From: Enterobacterales bacterium
GTDB lineage: Bacteria > Pseudomonadota > Gammaproteobacteria > Enterobacterales > Enterobacteriaceae
Assembly (NCBI GenBank): GCA_015654925.1
Contig: JAATFX010000024.1
Location: forward strand, 1 to 34,279
DNA: 34,279 nucleotides
Direction of reading: 5' to 3'
A program made the position numbers and the translations under genes. Shown one piece after another: positions 10,224 through 19,301 of the stretch; within the stretch, counting starts at the first letter, position 1; each line of letters begins with the position of its first letter. The notes beneath the pieces are model-generated. The model had not been told where the DNA came from and made no database searches. It saw nothing but the letters and a program-made list of their open reading frames with translations.

Positions 10224-11771
10224 ATGAAGAAACTGCTCCCCCTTCTTATTGGACTGGGCCTCGCCGGCTTCAGTGCTGTAAGTCAGGCAGAAAATCTGCT
10301 ACAGGTGTATCAGCAGGCACGATTGTCCAACCCGGACCTGCGCCAGTCCGCGGCCGATCGCGACGCGGCATTTGAAAAGATTAACGAAGCGCGCAGTCCA
10401 CTATTACCGCAGCTCGGCCTGGGCGCGGATTACACTTATAATAACGGTTTTCGCGACCGTAAAGACGTCAACTCCGCTGCAGCCAGCGGCTCGCTGCAAT
10501 TGACCCAAACCATATTCGATATGTCGAAGTGGCGCGCGCTAACGATCCAGGAAAAGACCGCCGGTGTCCAGGACGTCACTTACCAGACCGCGCAGCAAAA
10601 CCTGATCCTCAATACCGCCACCGCCTATTTCAATGTGTTAAGCGCCATCGATACCCTCTCTTATACCGAAGCGCAAAAGCAGTCGATCTATCGCGAACTG
10701 GACCAGACCACCCAGCGCTTTAACGTCGGTCTGGTGGCCATTACCGACGTGCATAACGCCCGCGCCCAGTACGATCTGGTGCTGGCTAACGAAGTCACCG
10801 CCCGCAACGATCTGGACAATGCGCTGGAAACCCTGCGCCAGGTCAGCGGCAACTTTTATCCGCAGTTGGCCTCGCTGAATATCCAGCGTTTCGCCACCGA
10901 ACGCCCGCAGCCCATCGCCGGCCTGCTCAAGCAGGCGGAAAACCGTAACCTGAACCTGTTAAGCGCCCGCCTGGCGCAGGATTTGGCGCGCGAAGAGATT
11001 CGCCTGGCTGAAACCGGCCATTATCCAACGCTGGGCCTTACCGCGTCCTCGTCGGTAACCAATACCGATTATAATGGCTCCAAAACCGACAATAATGCGA
11101 ATTTTGCCAACAGCCGCATCGGACAGAACGCCATTGGCCTAAGCCTGAGCGTGCCAATCTATTCCGGCGGTTCGGTGACGTCCCAAGTCAAGCAGGCCCA
11201 ATATAACTTTGTCGGCGCCAGCGAGCAGCTGGAAAGCGCCCATCGCAGCGTGGTGCAGACGGTACGCTCGTCGTTTAATAATATTTCGGCGTCCATCAGC
11301 ACCATCGATGCGTACCAGCAGGCCGTGGTATCGGCGCAGAGTTCTTTGGATGCGTCCCAGGCGGGTTATGAAGTGGGCACGCGCACCATCGTCGACGTAC
11401 TGGATGCCACCACGACCTTATATAACGCCAAACGCGAACTGTCGGATGCGCGTTATACCTATGTGATCAACCAGCTGAGCCTGAAATCGGCCCTCGGTAC
11501 CCTTAATGAAGGGGATATCCAGGCGCTGAGCGCGTCGCTGGGCCAGCCCATCGCCACCAGCCCGGAGCAGGTCGCGCCGGAAAACCCCGACCAGGTGGCC
11601 AAGGCCGAAGGCGTAAGCCCCAGCCAGACCGCCAGCGCGCCGCGCGCCAACCAAAGCCGGGCGGGCAGCCAGGCCCAGCAGCAGACTACCGGGACGCAGG
11701 CCACCGCGGTCGGCGCCGCCGCGCCGGCATCATCCGCCGGCGCCACCGGCCGCAATCCTTTCAGAAACTAA
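10224..11771 (+). CDS. tolC: Outer-membrane channel TolC
   Basis: Trimeric outer-membrane/periplasmic duct for AcrAB-type efflux and type I secretion. I use ATG 10224, since AAAAGGA sits 6 bases upstream; the ATG at 10218 directly abuts that site. The 515-aa precursor has a signal peptide ending SQAENLLQ (cleavage after about residue 22), two outer-membrane efflux repeats, and conserved blocks such as NEARSPLLPQLGLGADYTYNNG, TTQRFNVGLVAITDV and GTRTIVDVLDATTTLYNAKREL. It is about 20 residues longer than E. coli TolC (493 aa), mostly through an Ala/Gln/Ser-rich tail (about 455-508) that still ends in RNPFRN. Confidence 0.98.
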   Translation: MKKLLPLLIGLGLAGFSAVSQAENLLQVYQQARLSNPDLRQSAADRDAAFEKINEARSPLLPQLGLGADYTYNNGFRDRKDVNSAAASGSLQLTQTIFDMSKWRALTIQEKTAGVQDVTYQTAQQNLILNTATAYFNVLSAIDTLSYTEAQKQSIYRELDQTTQRFNVGLVAITDVHNARAQYDLVLANEVTARNDLDNALETLRQVSGNFYPQLASLNIQRFATERPQPIAGLLKQAENRNLNLLSARLAQDLAREEIRLAETGHYPTLGLTASSSVTNTDYNGSKTDNNANFANSRIGQNAIGLSLSVPIYSGGSVTSQVKQAQYNFVGASEQLESAHRSVVQTVRSSFNNISASISTIDAYQQAVVSAQSSLDASQAGYEVGTRTIVDVLDATTTLYNAKRELSDARYTYVINQLSLKSALGTLNEGDIQALSASLGQPIATSPEQVAPENPDQVAKAEGVSPSQTASAPRANQSRAGSQAQQQTTGTQATAVGAAAPASSAGATGRNPFRN

Positions 11772-11778
11772 GGTCGAA

Positions 11779-11801
11779 CAGGTGGACCACGCGTCCACCT
11801 G
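11779..11801 (+). terminator. Hairpin after tolC
   Basis: CAGGTGGAC (11779-11787) and GTCCACCTG (11793-11801) form a perfect 9-bp stem with a 5-base loop, 7 bases past the tolC stop. It is followed by CCTTTCCC, only a short T-run. It may partly terminate tolC transcripts or protect their 3' ends. Confidence 0.55.
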
Positions 11802-11962
11802 CCTTTCCCGGCGGCCAGCGGGCCCGCGCCTGTCCCATTGTTATGTATAACTATGTAAAGATGTTTCCGCCACGCCGGCGGATGCTTCTTATTTAGGCGG
11901 TTTTCGCCTATTCTAAGGCAAGATCTCTGGGAATGTTAAATCATTAATAAAGCAGGATAATA

Positions 11963-12619
11963 ATGAAACGGACAAAAGACATCAACCACGCCAGTTTCCG
12001 CAAGCAATGGCGTGCTTATCGCATAGCGCCGGCGGCGCTGGCGGTCAGCGCGGTGTTCATTCTGGCCGGCTGCGAAAAAAGCGACGAAAACGTCTCGCTG
12101 TATCAGAACAGCGACGACTGTACCCGCGCTAATCCGTCCATGAGCGAACAGTGCACCACCGCGTTTAACAATGCGCAGAAAGAAGCGGTGAAAACCGCGC
12201 CCAAATACGCCTCGCGCGAGGATTGTATCGCCGAGTTCGGCGAGGGGCAATGTACCCAGGCGCCGGCCCAGGCCGGCATGGCCGCCGAATCCCAGCAAAG
12301 CGGCAGCTTCTGGATGCCGCTGATGGCCGGTTACATGATGGGCCGCATGATGGGCGGCGGCGGTTATTCGCAGCAGCCGCTATTCACCTCCCGCGCGCCC
12401 AATAGCCCCGCCAACGGCAAGTTTGTCGACGCCACCGGCCGCAATTACGGCCCGGCCACCGGCGGGCGCAGCATGAACGTGCCCAAAACCGCCATGGCGC
12501 CCAAGGCGCCGACCACCAATACCGTGACCCGCGGCGGGTTCGGCGAGACGGTGGCCAAGCAGAACGCCACCATGCAGCGCAGCAGTAGCACCGCGCCGCG
12601 CCGCAGCATGGGCGGTTAA
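11963..12619 (+). CDS. ygiB: YgiB, DUF1190 family protein (probable lipoprotein)
   Basis: A conserved protein of unknown function, linked to tolC and ygiC in enterobacteria. The 218-aa sequence has a Lys/Arg-rich N-terminus, a hydrophobic segment and a lipobox-like LAGC at about residues 34-37, suggesting lipid attachment, although the N-terminal basic region is unusually long. Further on are [22 protein letters not shown] and a low-complexity tail ending RSMGG, as in E. coli YgiB. It is 8 bases upstream of ygiC and probably co-transcribed with it. Confidence 0.93.
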   Translation: MKRTKDINHASFRKQWRAYRIAPAALAVSAVFILAGCEKSDENVSLYQNSDDCTRANPSMSEQCTTAFNNAQKEAVKTAPKYASREDCIAEFGEGQCTQAPAQAGMAAESQQSGSFWMPLMAGYMMGRMMGGGGYSQQPLFTSRAPNSPANGKFVDATGRNYGPATGGRSMNVPKTAMAPKAPTTNTVTRGGFGETVAKQNATMQRSSSTAPRRSMGG

Positions 12620-12627
12620 CGGCAGCC

Positions 12628-13788
12628 ATGAAACGAGTCACCCTGAACGAACGCCCGGACTGGCGTGATAAAGCCGCCGAATATGGTTTTGAGTTCCATA
12701 CCATGTACGGCGAGCCCTACTGGTGCGAGGACGCCTATTACCAGTTTACGCTGGCCCAGATCGAAACGCTGGAGGACGTCACCGCCGAACTGCACCAGAT
12801 GTGCCTGAAGGTGGTGGAAAAGGTGGTGGCCAGCGATGCGCTGATGGCCAAGTTCCGCATTCCCAAGCACACCTGGCAATTTGTGCGCAATTCCTGGCAC
12901 GCCAATCAGCCTTCGCTCTATTCCCGGCTGGATTTAGTCTATGACGGCCGCCAGCCGCCAAAGCTGCTGGAAAATAACGCCGACACGCCCACTTCCCTGT
13001 ATGAAGCGGCTTTTTTCCAGTGGATCTGGCTGGAAGATCAGCTCAAAGCCGGCCAACTGCCGCCCGGAGCCGACCAATTCAACAGTTTGCAGGAAAAACT
13101 GATTGAACGCTTCCGGGAATTAAAAGAGCAGCACGGTTTCAGCTCGCTGCATTTCGCCTGCTGCCAGGACACCATCGAAGACCGCGGCACGGTGCAGTAT
13201 TTGCAAGACTGCGCGCTGGAAGCCGACCTGCCTAACGCGTTCCTGTTTATCGAAGAGATCGGCCTGGGTGAACGGGGCCAGTTCACCGATACGGAAAACC
13301 AGGTTATCAGCAACCTGTTCAAGCTGTATCCGTGGGAATTCATGCTTAAGGAAATATTCTCCACCAAACTGGAAGACGCCGGCGTACGCTGGCTGGAACC
13401 GGCCTGGAAAAGCATCATTTCCAACAAGGCGCTGCTGCCAATGCTATGGGAAATGTATCCGGGGCATCCCAATCTGTTGCCGGCCTATTTCGCCGAAGAT
13501 AACCCGCCGCCCATGGATCGCTACGTGGTCAAGCCGCTTTTTTCCCGCGAAGGGGCCAATATCCGCATCGTGGAAAACGGCAAGGAAACCGCCCATGTGG
13601 ACGGACCTTACGGCGAAGAGGGGACCATCGTGCAGGAGTTTTGCCCCCTGCCGCGCTTTGGCGACAGCTACACCGTTATCGGCAGCTGGCTGGTTAACGA
13701 TCAACCTTGCGGCCTCAGCATCCGCGAAGATAAAGAAATGATCACCCAGGATCTGTCGCGTTTTTATCCGCATATTATCCTAGGCTGA
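12628..13788 (+). CDS. ygiC: YgiC, glutathionylspermidine-synthase-like ATP-grasp protein
   Basis: A 386-aa protein homologous to the C-terminal ATP-grasp synthetase domain of glutathionylspermidine synthase; YgiC itself lacks the amidase domain, and its ligation product is unknown. Conserved blocks are [60 protein letters not shown] and [24 protein letters not shown], the last two in the nucleotide/Mg-binding region. Same length as E. coli YgiC. In E. coli ygiBC is important when tolC is lost, consistent with this conserved neighbourhood. Confidence 0.94.
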   Translation: MKRVTLNERPDWRDKAAEYGFEFHTMYGEPYWCEDAYYQFTLAQIETLEDVTAELHQMCLKVVEKVVASDALMAKFRIPKHTWQFVRNSWHANQPSLYSRLDLVYDGRQPPKLLENNADTPTSLYEAAFFQWIWLEDQLKAGQLPPGADQFNSLQEKLIERFRELKEQHGFSSLHFACCQDTIEDRGTVQYLQDCALEADLPNAFLFIEEIGLGERGQFTDTENQVISNLFKLYPWEFMLKEIFSTKLEDAGVRWLEPAWKSIISNKALLPMLWEMYPGHPNLLPAYFAEDNPPPMDRYVVKPLFSREGANIRIVENGKETAHVDGPYGEEGTIVQEFCPLPRFGDSYTVIGSWLVNDQPCGLSIREDKEMITQDLSRFYPHIILG

Positions 13789-13796
13789 CGCCGGCG

Positions 13797-13829
13797 TTCA
13801 CGCGGCGGCGCCCTTAACCGCTGCGTGAA
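13797..13829. terminator. Convergent hairpin between ygiC and ygiD
   Basis: TTCACGCGGCGG pairs with CCGCTGCGTGAA over 12 bp with one G-U pair and a 9-base loop. It sits in the 46-base gap between the converging ygiC and ygiD. There is no T-run on either side, so it may act as a pause or Rho-linked end. Confidence 0.4.
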
Positions 13830-13834
13830 GGTTG

Positions 13835-14623
13835 TTAACCCACCTGTACCGACATCATACTCAGCGATCCCATCACAATGCCGTCCGCAGGTATTGAAAT
13901 CGGTTCTTGCCCATCCCAGGCTCCCAGGACATACAGCAGCGGCAGGTAATGCTCGATGGTGGGATTGGACAGCGCCGCGCCTTCATGCTGCATAAAATTC
14001 ACCAGCGGATGGGCGCCGGCTTCGCCGCGCCAGGCGATATTATCACGTACAAATTGATTGAATGACTCGGCCCAAGGATAAGGCGCCGGGTCGCCCTGCC
14101 AGCGCACCATGCGTAAATTATGCACCACGTTGCCGCTGGCTATAATCATCACGCCCTGGTCGCGCAGCGCCGCCAGTTTTTGTCCCAGTTGATAATGATA
14201 CTCCGGCGGCCGGGTACCGTCGATGCTGAGCTGTACCATGGGAATATCCGCCTCCGGATACATTTTCTTCACCACGCCCCACGAGCCGTGATCAAAACCC
14301 CACTCTGATAAATCCGCGGTTACCGCAATCGGCAGCAGCAGTTCCTGGATGGTTTTCGCCAGTTCGGGGGAGCCCGGCGCCGGATAGCGCACATCAAACA
14401 GCGCCTGCGGGAAACCGCCGAAATCATGGATAGTGCGCGGGTTTTCCATCGCGGTAACCGCGGTGCCGCGGGTGTACCAATGGGCGGACACCGCCAGGAT
14501 GGCGCGAGGACGGGGCAGGGTTTGCCCAAGCCGTTCCCAAGTTTGGGTAAAGTCATTATCTTCCAGCACATTCATCGGGCTGCCGTGTCCAAGAAACAGT
14601 GCGGGCATACGGGGTTCGCTCAT
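13835..14623 (-). CDS. ygiD: 4,5-DOPA dioxygenase extradiol family protein
   Basis: LigB-superfamily metalloenzyme; E. coli YgiD opens the catechol ring of DOPA at the 4,5 position. In the 262-aa protein the probable metal-binding residues lie in LFLGHGSPMNVL, AVSAHWYTRGTAV and ASGNVVHNLRMV. AAGGA lies 6 bases before the ATG. Family length is about 260-270 aa. Convergent with ygiC and downstream of norR on the same strand, separated from it by 148 bases. Confidence 0.93.
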   Translation of the reverse strand: MSEPRMPALFLGHGSPMNVLEDNDFTQTWERLGQTLPRPRAILAVSAHWYTRGTAVTAMENPRTIHDFGGFPQALFDVRYPAPGSPELAKTIQELLLPIAVTADLSEWGFDHGSWGVVKKMYPEADIPMVQLSIDGTRPPEYHYQLGQKLAALRDQGVMIIASGNVVHNLRMVRWQGDPAPYPWAESFNQFVRDNIAWRGEAGAHPLVNFMQHEGAALSNPTIEHYLPLLYVLGAWDGQEPISIPADGIVMGSLSMMSVQVG

Positions 14624-14771
14624 GTTGGTTCCTTATTCATCATCTTGCCGCGCCAGGCGCATCTTGATGATTACGTTACGCCAAGCGGGCAATAAATAAA
14701 CTCGGATAAGCATGATAATGATATTCAATTAATTTGAACTAAAATTCTAGGCGAACGGTAAATTAAAATAG

Positions 14772-16292
14772 CTACTTAAGCCCCAGCCGCCGGGCCAGGC
14801 GGTGCAGATTGCCAGGGTTAACGGCTAAGGCGCGGGCGCAAGCGGACCAGTTATCGCCGCAGCGCGCCAGCGTCAGGCGGATCAGCCGGCGCTGGTACTC
14901 ATCGGTACCGTGCCGCAGCGTGGCCGGTTCCACGGCATCCTCCGGCGGCGGCACCGGACGGATGCCCTGCGCCGCGGCCTCCAGGCTGAAATTATCCGGC
15001 TGCAGCAATATTTCGCCATTGCCCTGGCCCGCGCGCGCCAATATCGCGGCGCGATAAATAGCGTGCTCAAGCTCGCGCACATTGCCCGGCCAATGGCTTG
15101 CCGACAGCAGCGCCAGGGTGGCTGGAGCGAGCGCCACCCGCCCCAACCCCAGGCGGGCGCGGCTGCGTTCGCAAAAGAAGCCGGCCAACAGCGCGATATC
15201 TCCTCCGCGCTCACGCAGCGGCGGCACATGAATGGGGAAGACGCTCAAGCGGTGAAACAGATCGGCGCGAAACTGCCCGTCCAATACCGCATCTTTTAGT
15301 ACCCGGTTAGTGGCGGCCAGAACACGCACATTCACCCTTAGGCTTTGGTCGTCGCCCACCCGCTGCAAATCGCCATATTGCAGCACCCGCAATAATTTCG
15401 CCTGCAATGTCAGGGATAACTCGCCGATTTCATCCAGGAACAACGTGCCATTATCCGCCAGTTCAAATTTGCCGATGCGATGGTGAATGGCCCCGGTAAA
15501 CGCCCCTTTGACGTGGCCGAATAACTCGCTCTCCGCCACCGACTCCGGCAGCGCCGCACAGTTAAGATAAACCAGCGGATTGGCCGCCCGGGGAGATTTT
15601 TGATGGATGGCGCGCGCCACCAGCTCTTTACCCACGCCGGTTTCACCGGTGATCAGCACATTCAGATCGGAATTGGCGACGATATCGATCTCTTTTTTCA
15701 ACTGCGCCATCCCTGCGGACAGGCCGATCATTTCGTCCTCATCATCGGTATCGGGCCGGCGATTGGCAGGCGCCGGAGTAGGTTCCTGCCTTTCCAGCCG
15801 CTCCACCAGCAGGGCGTTGCCCAGCGCCGTCGACGAAAGCGCGCCCACCAGGCGCAACTCTTCGTCGCTGAAATGATCGAGCTGATGCGGGTCCATGCCG
15901 TCAATGGTCAGCGCGCCGATCAGGTTTTGATTGGCAAACAGCGGCAGGCCGATGCAGGCATGTACTTTAAATGTCTCATGGCCGGGGATCAGCCCGTCGT
16001 AGGGATCGGGCAGTTGGCTATCCGCCGGAAAACGTACCACGTCCCCGGCGCGGGCAATGGCCTCCAGCCGGGGATGTTCGGCCAGCCGGAAGCGGCGGCC
16101 CAGCACGTCGGGAGACAGCCCGGCGATCGCCAGCGGGCGGAACAGCTGCTGCTCATAGCTCAACAGCGCGCAGGCATCGCAACCCAGCAGACGCCGCAGG
16201 CTGTCGGTCAGCCGCTGAAAACGGTCCTGGCTGGAAATGCCCGCCTGAAGTTCAATCGCGATACGACTCAGGGTCTGGATGGATAACGCCAT
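14772..16292 (-). CDS. norR: Nitric-oxide-responsive sigma-54 activator NorR
   Basis: Enhancer-binding protein that senses NO through a mononuclear iron in its GAF domain and activates norVW. The 506-aa protein has a GAF domain (about 20-165), an AAA+ domain (about 185-425) with Walker A GETGVGKE, the sigma-54-contact motif GAFTGA and Walker [12 protein letters not shown], and a C-terminal Fis-type helix-turn-helix (about 460-506: [29 protein letters not shown]). Length matches E. coli NorR (504). It is divergent from norV across a region with three NorR-type sites. Confidence 0.96.
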   Translation of the reverse strand: MALSIQTLSRIAIELQAGISSQDRFQRLTDSLRRLLGCDACALLSYEQQLFRPLAIAGLSPDVLGRRFRLAEHPRLEAIARAGDVVRFPADSQLPDPYDGLIPGHETFKVHACIGLPLFANQNLIGALTIDGMDPHQLDHFSDEELRLVGALSSTALGNALLVERLERQEPTPAPANRRPDTDDEDEMIGLSAGMAQLKKEIDIVANSDLNVLITGETGVGKELVARAIHQKSPRAANPLVYLNCAALPESVAESELFGHVKGAFTGAIHHRIGKFELADNGTLFLDEIGELSLTLQAKLLRVLQYGDLQRVGDDQSLRVNVRVLAATNRVLKDAVLDGQFRADLFHRLSVFPIHVPPLRERGGDIALLAGFFCERSRARLGLGRVALAPATLALLSASHWPGNVRELEHAIYRAAILARAGQGNGEILLQPDNFSLEAAAQGIRPVPPPEDAVEPATLRHGTDEYQRRLIRLTLARCGDNWSACARALAVNPGNLHRLARRLGLK

Positions 16293-16315
16293 GGATAAGT
16301 ACCGGCTCAGGCTGT

Positions 16316-16326
16316 GTCAAAATGAT
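16316..16326. promoter_or_regulatory. NorR-binding site 1
   Basis: GTCAAAATGAT fits the dyad GTCA-N3-TGAC with one mismatch in the right arm. First of three similarly spaced sites (centres 16321, 16341, 16366) upstream of norV, matching the three-enhancer layout known for E. coli norR-norVW. Confidence 0.75.
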
Positions 16327-16335
16327 AATTACTAT

Positions 16336-16346
16336 ATCAAATTGAC
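16336..16346. promoter_or_regulatory. NorR-binding site 2
   Basis: ATCAAATTGAC fits GTCA-N3-TGAC with one mismatch in the left arm. Its centre is 20 bases from site 1 and 25 from site 3, roughly two helical turns each. Confidence 0.75.
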
Positions 16347-16360
16347 TCTATAAGTCCATA

Positions 16361-16371
16361 TTCATTTTGAC
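16361..16371. promoter_or_regulatory. NorR-binding site 3
   Basis: TTCATTTTGAC fits GTCA-N3-TGAC with one mismatch in the left arm. It is nearest to the sigma-54 promoter, about 50 bases upstream of its -24 element. Confidence 0.72.
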
Positions 16372-16395
16372 AAAATAAAAATAAAAATTATTTAA

Positions 16396-16408
16396 AATCA
16401 ATTAATTA
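16396..16408 (+). promoter_or_regulatory. IHF-binding site between NorR sites and the norV promoter
   Basis: AATCAATTAATTA matches the IHF core consensus WATCAANNNNTTR at every position and is preceded by a long A/T tract. Its place between enhancers and sigma-54 promoter is where IHF bends DNA to bring NorR to the polymerase. Confidence 0.7.
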
Positions 16409-16412
16409 ATAA

Positions 16413-16430
16413 TTGGCATCGGTTATGCAA
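16413..16430 (+). promoter_or_regulatory. Sigma-54 promoter of norVW
   Basis: TTGGCATCGGTTATGCAA has GG at 16415-16416 and GC at 16427-16428 separated by exactly 10 bases, the invariant spacing of -24/-12 promoters (TGGCAC-N5-TTGCA). Transcription would begin near 16440, about 38 bases before the norV ATG. Confidence 0.85.
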
Positions 16431-16477
16431 TGTTATTGCCAGACAACATTTTTCCATTAAGCCAAAAGGTTTACATC

Positions 16478-18028
16478 ATGACGGTTCACGTTAAGAACAA
16501 TATTTATTGGGTAGGACAGCGGGATTGGGAAGTGCGTGATTTTCACGGCACCGAATATAAAACCCTCAAAGGCAGCAGCTATAACAGTTACCTGATTCGC
16601 GAAGAAAAAACCGTTTTGATTGATACGGTGGACTTTACGTTCAGCCGTGCTTTTGTACAAAACCTGGAGCAGGAAATTGATCTGGCCGATATCGACTATA
16701 TCGTCATCAATCATGCCGAAGAGGATCACGCCGGCGCGCTTAGCGAGCTGATGGCGCGCATTCCCAATACGCCGATTTACTGCACCACCAACGCCATTGA
16801 TTCCATTACCGGCCATCATCATCATCCGGAATGGGATTTCCATACGGTTAATACCGGCGACAGCCTGGATATCGGTAACGGCAAGCAGCTGATATTCGTG
16901 GAAACGCCGATGCTGCACTGGCCGGACAGTATGATGACCTATATCACCGGCGACGCGGTATTGTTTAGTAATGACGCCTTTGGCCAACATTATTGCGATG
17001 AACATCTGTTTAACGACGAGGTGGATCAGACCGAATTATTTGAACAGTGCCTGCGCTACTATGCCAATATCCTGACGCCATTCAGCCGGCTGGTGACCGC
17101 TAAAATCACCGAGATACTGGGGTTCAACCTGCCGTTGGCGATGATTGCCACCTCCCACGGCGTGGTGTGGCGCGACAATCCGACGCAAATCGTCGCCAAA
17201 TATCTGCAATGGGCGGACAGCTACCAGGAAGATCGCATCACCCTGTTTTATGACACCATGTCCAATAATACCCGCATGATGGCCGACGCGATCGCCCAGG
17301 GCATCAATGAGGCCGACCCGGCCGTGGACGTTAAAATCTATAACGTCGCACGCCATGATAAAAATGAAATCCTGACCCAGGTGTTTCGTTCCAAGGGGGT
17401 TCTGGCCGGGTCCTCCACCATGAACAATGTCATGATGCCCAAGGTGGCCGCTTTGCTCGAAGAACTGGCAGGCCTGCGTTTTCGCGATAAAAAGGCTTCG
17501 GCCTTCGGCAGCTACGGCTGGAACGGCGGCGCGGTGGACCGGGTGCAAACGCGCCTGATGGATGCCGGTTTTGAAACCACGCTGCCGCTAAAAATCAAAT
17601 GGCGCCCGGACGGCGCTGCGCTGGAAATTTGCCGGGAACACGGCCGGGAAATCGCCCGCCAATGGGCGCTTCATTCCCTCGACGCCCCGGTGCGGACCGC
17701 GGCGCGGCCCCAGTCTTCGGTTCAACTTGAACCCGCGCAGGGCCAATACCGCTCCCAGGCCCCGGCGCACCTGGCCCTGGCGCAAATAGAACCCGCGGCA
17801 ACCCTATCGCAAGACAACGCCGCGGACGTAGCGCAGGCCACCCTGGAGCGACCCGCCGCCGCGGACTGCGTAAAAATGCAGTGCAGCGTATGCCAATGGA
17901 TATACGATCCGGCCGTCGGCGACCCCATGCAGGCGGTGGACGCGGGCACGCCCTGGGGGCAGGTGCCGGAAACCTTTTTATGCCCGGAATGCGGGCTGGG
18001 TAAAGATGTTTTTGACGCGCTGCGATAA
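16478..18028 (+). CDS. norV: Anaerobic nitric oxide reductase flavorubredoxin
   Basis: Reduces NO to N2O under oxygen-poor conditions using electrons from NorW. I start at ATG 16478 ([13 protein letters not shown]) and not at the upstream in-frame ATG 16430, which would lie before the expected transcript start. The 516-aa protein has a metallo-beta-lactamase diiron domain with all ligands seen (H79, E81, D83, H147, D166, H227), a flavodoxin domain (about 254-400) and a C-terminal rubredoxin with four cysteines (469, 472, 502, 505). The Pro/Ala/Gln-rich linker before the rubredoxin (about 410-463) accounts for most of the roughly 37 extra residues relative to E. coli NorV (479). Confidence 0.96.
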   Translation: MTVHVKNNIYWVGQRDWEVRDFHGTEYKTLKGSSYNSYLIREEKTVLIDTVDFTFSRAFVQNLEQEIDLADIDYIVINHAEEDHAGALSELMARIPNTPIYCTTNAIDSITGHHHHPEWDFHTVNTGDSLDIGNGKQLIFVETPMLHWPDSMMTYITGDAVLFSNDAFGQHYCDEHLFNDEVDQTELFEQCLRYYANILTPFSRLVTAKITEILGFNLPLAMIATSHGVVWRDNPTQIVAKYLQWADSYQEDRITLFYDTMSNNTRMMADAIAQGINEADPAVDVKIYNVARHDKNEILTQVFRSKGVLAGSSTMNNVMMPKVAALLEELAGLRFRDKKASAFGSYGWNGGAVDRVQTRLMDAGFETTLPLKIKWRPDGAALEICREHGREIARQWALHSLDAPVRTAARPQSSVQLEPAQGQYRSQAPAHLALAQIEPAATLSQDNAADVAQATLERPAAADCVKMQCSVCQWIYDPAVGDPMQAVDAGTPWGQVPETFLCPECGLGKDVFDALR

Positions 18029-18037
18029 GGAAACGCC

Positions 18038-19198
18038 ATGAGCCAGGACATTGTGATTATCGGTTCGGGCTTCGCCGCCCGGCAATTGATTAAAAATATC
18101 CGCAAGCTGGACCACGCCGTACCTATCCGCCTGATCGCCGACGATAGCTGCGATGAATATCACAAACCGGAGCTGAGCCATGTCGTCAGCCGGGGACAGA
18201 ACGCGGATGACCTCACGCGCATGACCGCCGCGCAATTCGCCGAGCTTTACCGGCTGGCGCTGCACGGCCATTCGCGGATCAACCGTATCGATCCCCTTGC
18301 CCGCCGGGTCTACGGCGAGAGCGGCGATTATCCCTACCGGCAACTGGTTCTGGCCACGGGCGCGCAAGCCATTATTCCGCCTATCGAAGGGCGGGAACTG
18401 CTGCTGACGCTCAATAGCCAGCAACAATACCGGCAAATCGAAGCCCAGTTGCGGCGGTCACAGCGGATACTGCTGCTGGGGGCCGGCCTGATTGGCACCG
18501 AATTGGCCATGGATCTGGCCCGGGCGGGCAAACAGGTGACCCTGGTCGATCGGGCCGCCAGCATCCTCGCCGCCCTGATGCCCGCGGAAGTCAGCGCGCG
18601 CCTCCAGCACCGGCTGGTGGAACAGGGAGTGGAACTGATCCTTAATGCCCGCTTACTGAACCTGCAGCAACACGCAACTGGCCTGACGGCGGTCCTCCCG
18701 CGCGGCCGCCGGCTAACCGTGGATGCGGCCATCTCCGCCATCGGCCTGCGGCCCGATACCGCCCTGGCCGCGGCGGCGGGCCTGGCCACCGGCCTGGGCA
18801 TCCGGGTCAATGACCGCCTGCGCACTTCCGACCCTTATATCTATGCCTTGGGCGATTGCGCGGAGATCAACGGCGTGTTAATGCCTTTTTTACAGCCGAT
18901 ACAGCTAAGCGCCGCGGTACTGGCGAAGAATCTGCTGGGGGGTGCCGACAGCCTGCTGCTGCCGCCGATGCTGATAAAAGTCAAAACCCCGGACATGCCG
19001 CTGCACTTGGCCGGGCAAACCCAGCGCGCGGATCTGCGCTGGCAGGTTGATTTTGACGCCCAGGGCATACTGGCCCGGGGGTGGGATGGCCAGCGGCGAC
19101 TTTGTGCCTTTGTGGCGGGCGAGGCGCGCATGAAAGAAGCGTTTTTAATGCTACGGCAACTGGATATCAATGCCCATCAACCCGCGGCGGTGGTTTAA
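18038..19198 (+). CDS. norW: NADH:flavorubredoxin reductase
   Basis: Pyridine-nucleotide-disulphide-oxidoreductase-type flavoprotein that passes electrons from NADH to the rubredoxin domain of NorV. The 386-aa sequence has the FAD-binding IVIIGSGFAARQL at the N-terminus, the NAD-binding LLLGAGLIGTELA near 145-157 and the second FAD motif YIYALGDCAEI near 265-275. AAGGAAACGCC precedes the ATG, 9 bases after the norV stop, so the two are one operon. Confidence 0.95.
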   Translation: MSQDIVIIGSGFAARQLIKNIRKLDHAVPIRLIADDSCDEYHKPELSHVVSRGQNADDLTRMTAAQFAELYRLALHGHSRINRIDPLARRVYGESGDYPYRQLVLATGAQAIIPPIEGRELLLTLNSQQQYRQIEAQLRRSQRILLLGAGLIGTELAMDLARAGKQVTLVDRAASILAALMPAEVSARLQHRLVEQGVELILNARLLNLQQHATGLTAVLPRGRRLTVDAAISAIGLRPDTALAAAAGLATGLGIRVNDRLRTSDPYIYALGDCAEINGVLMPFLQPIQLSAAVLAKNLLGGADSLLLPPMLIKVKTPDMPLHLAGQTQRADLRWQVDFDAQGILARGWDGQRRLCAFVAGEARMKEAFLMLRQLDINAHQPAAVV

Positions 19199-19215
19199 GC
19201 GCCCGTCCGCGATAC

Positions 19216-19240
19216 GGGCCGGTAAACGTTTACCCGGCCC
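19216..19240 (+). terminator. Strong hairpin after norW
   Basis: GGGCCGGTAAAC and GTTTACCCGGCCC are self-complementary with one bulged C at 19235, giving a long GC-rich stem. A T6 run follows at 19254-19259, about 13 bases further on. An overlapping alternative stem (19201-19206 with 19214-19219) uses part of the same sequence. Likely end of the norVW transcript. Confidence 0.55.
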
Positions 19241-19301
19241 CTGAATTGGGATATTTTTTGCTAAATGCTATTGACCGTCCCGCGGGGCGGCGGAGATAAC
19301 C

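Noticed and set aside
19246..19274. Candidate tehB promoter TTGGGA-17-TATTGA
   Set aside because: The -10 matches consensus at only three of six positions; tehB may be read from norVW.
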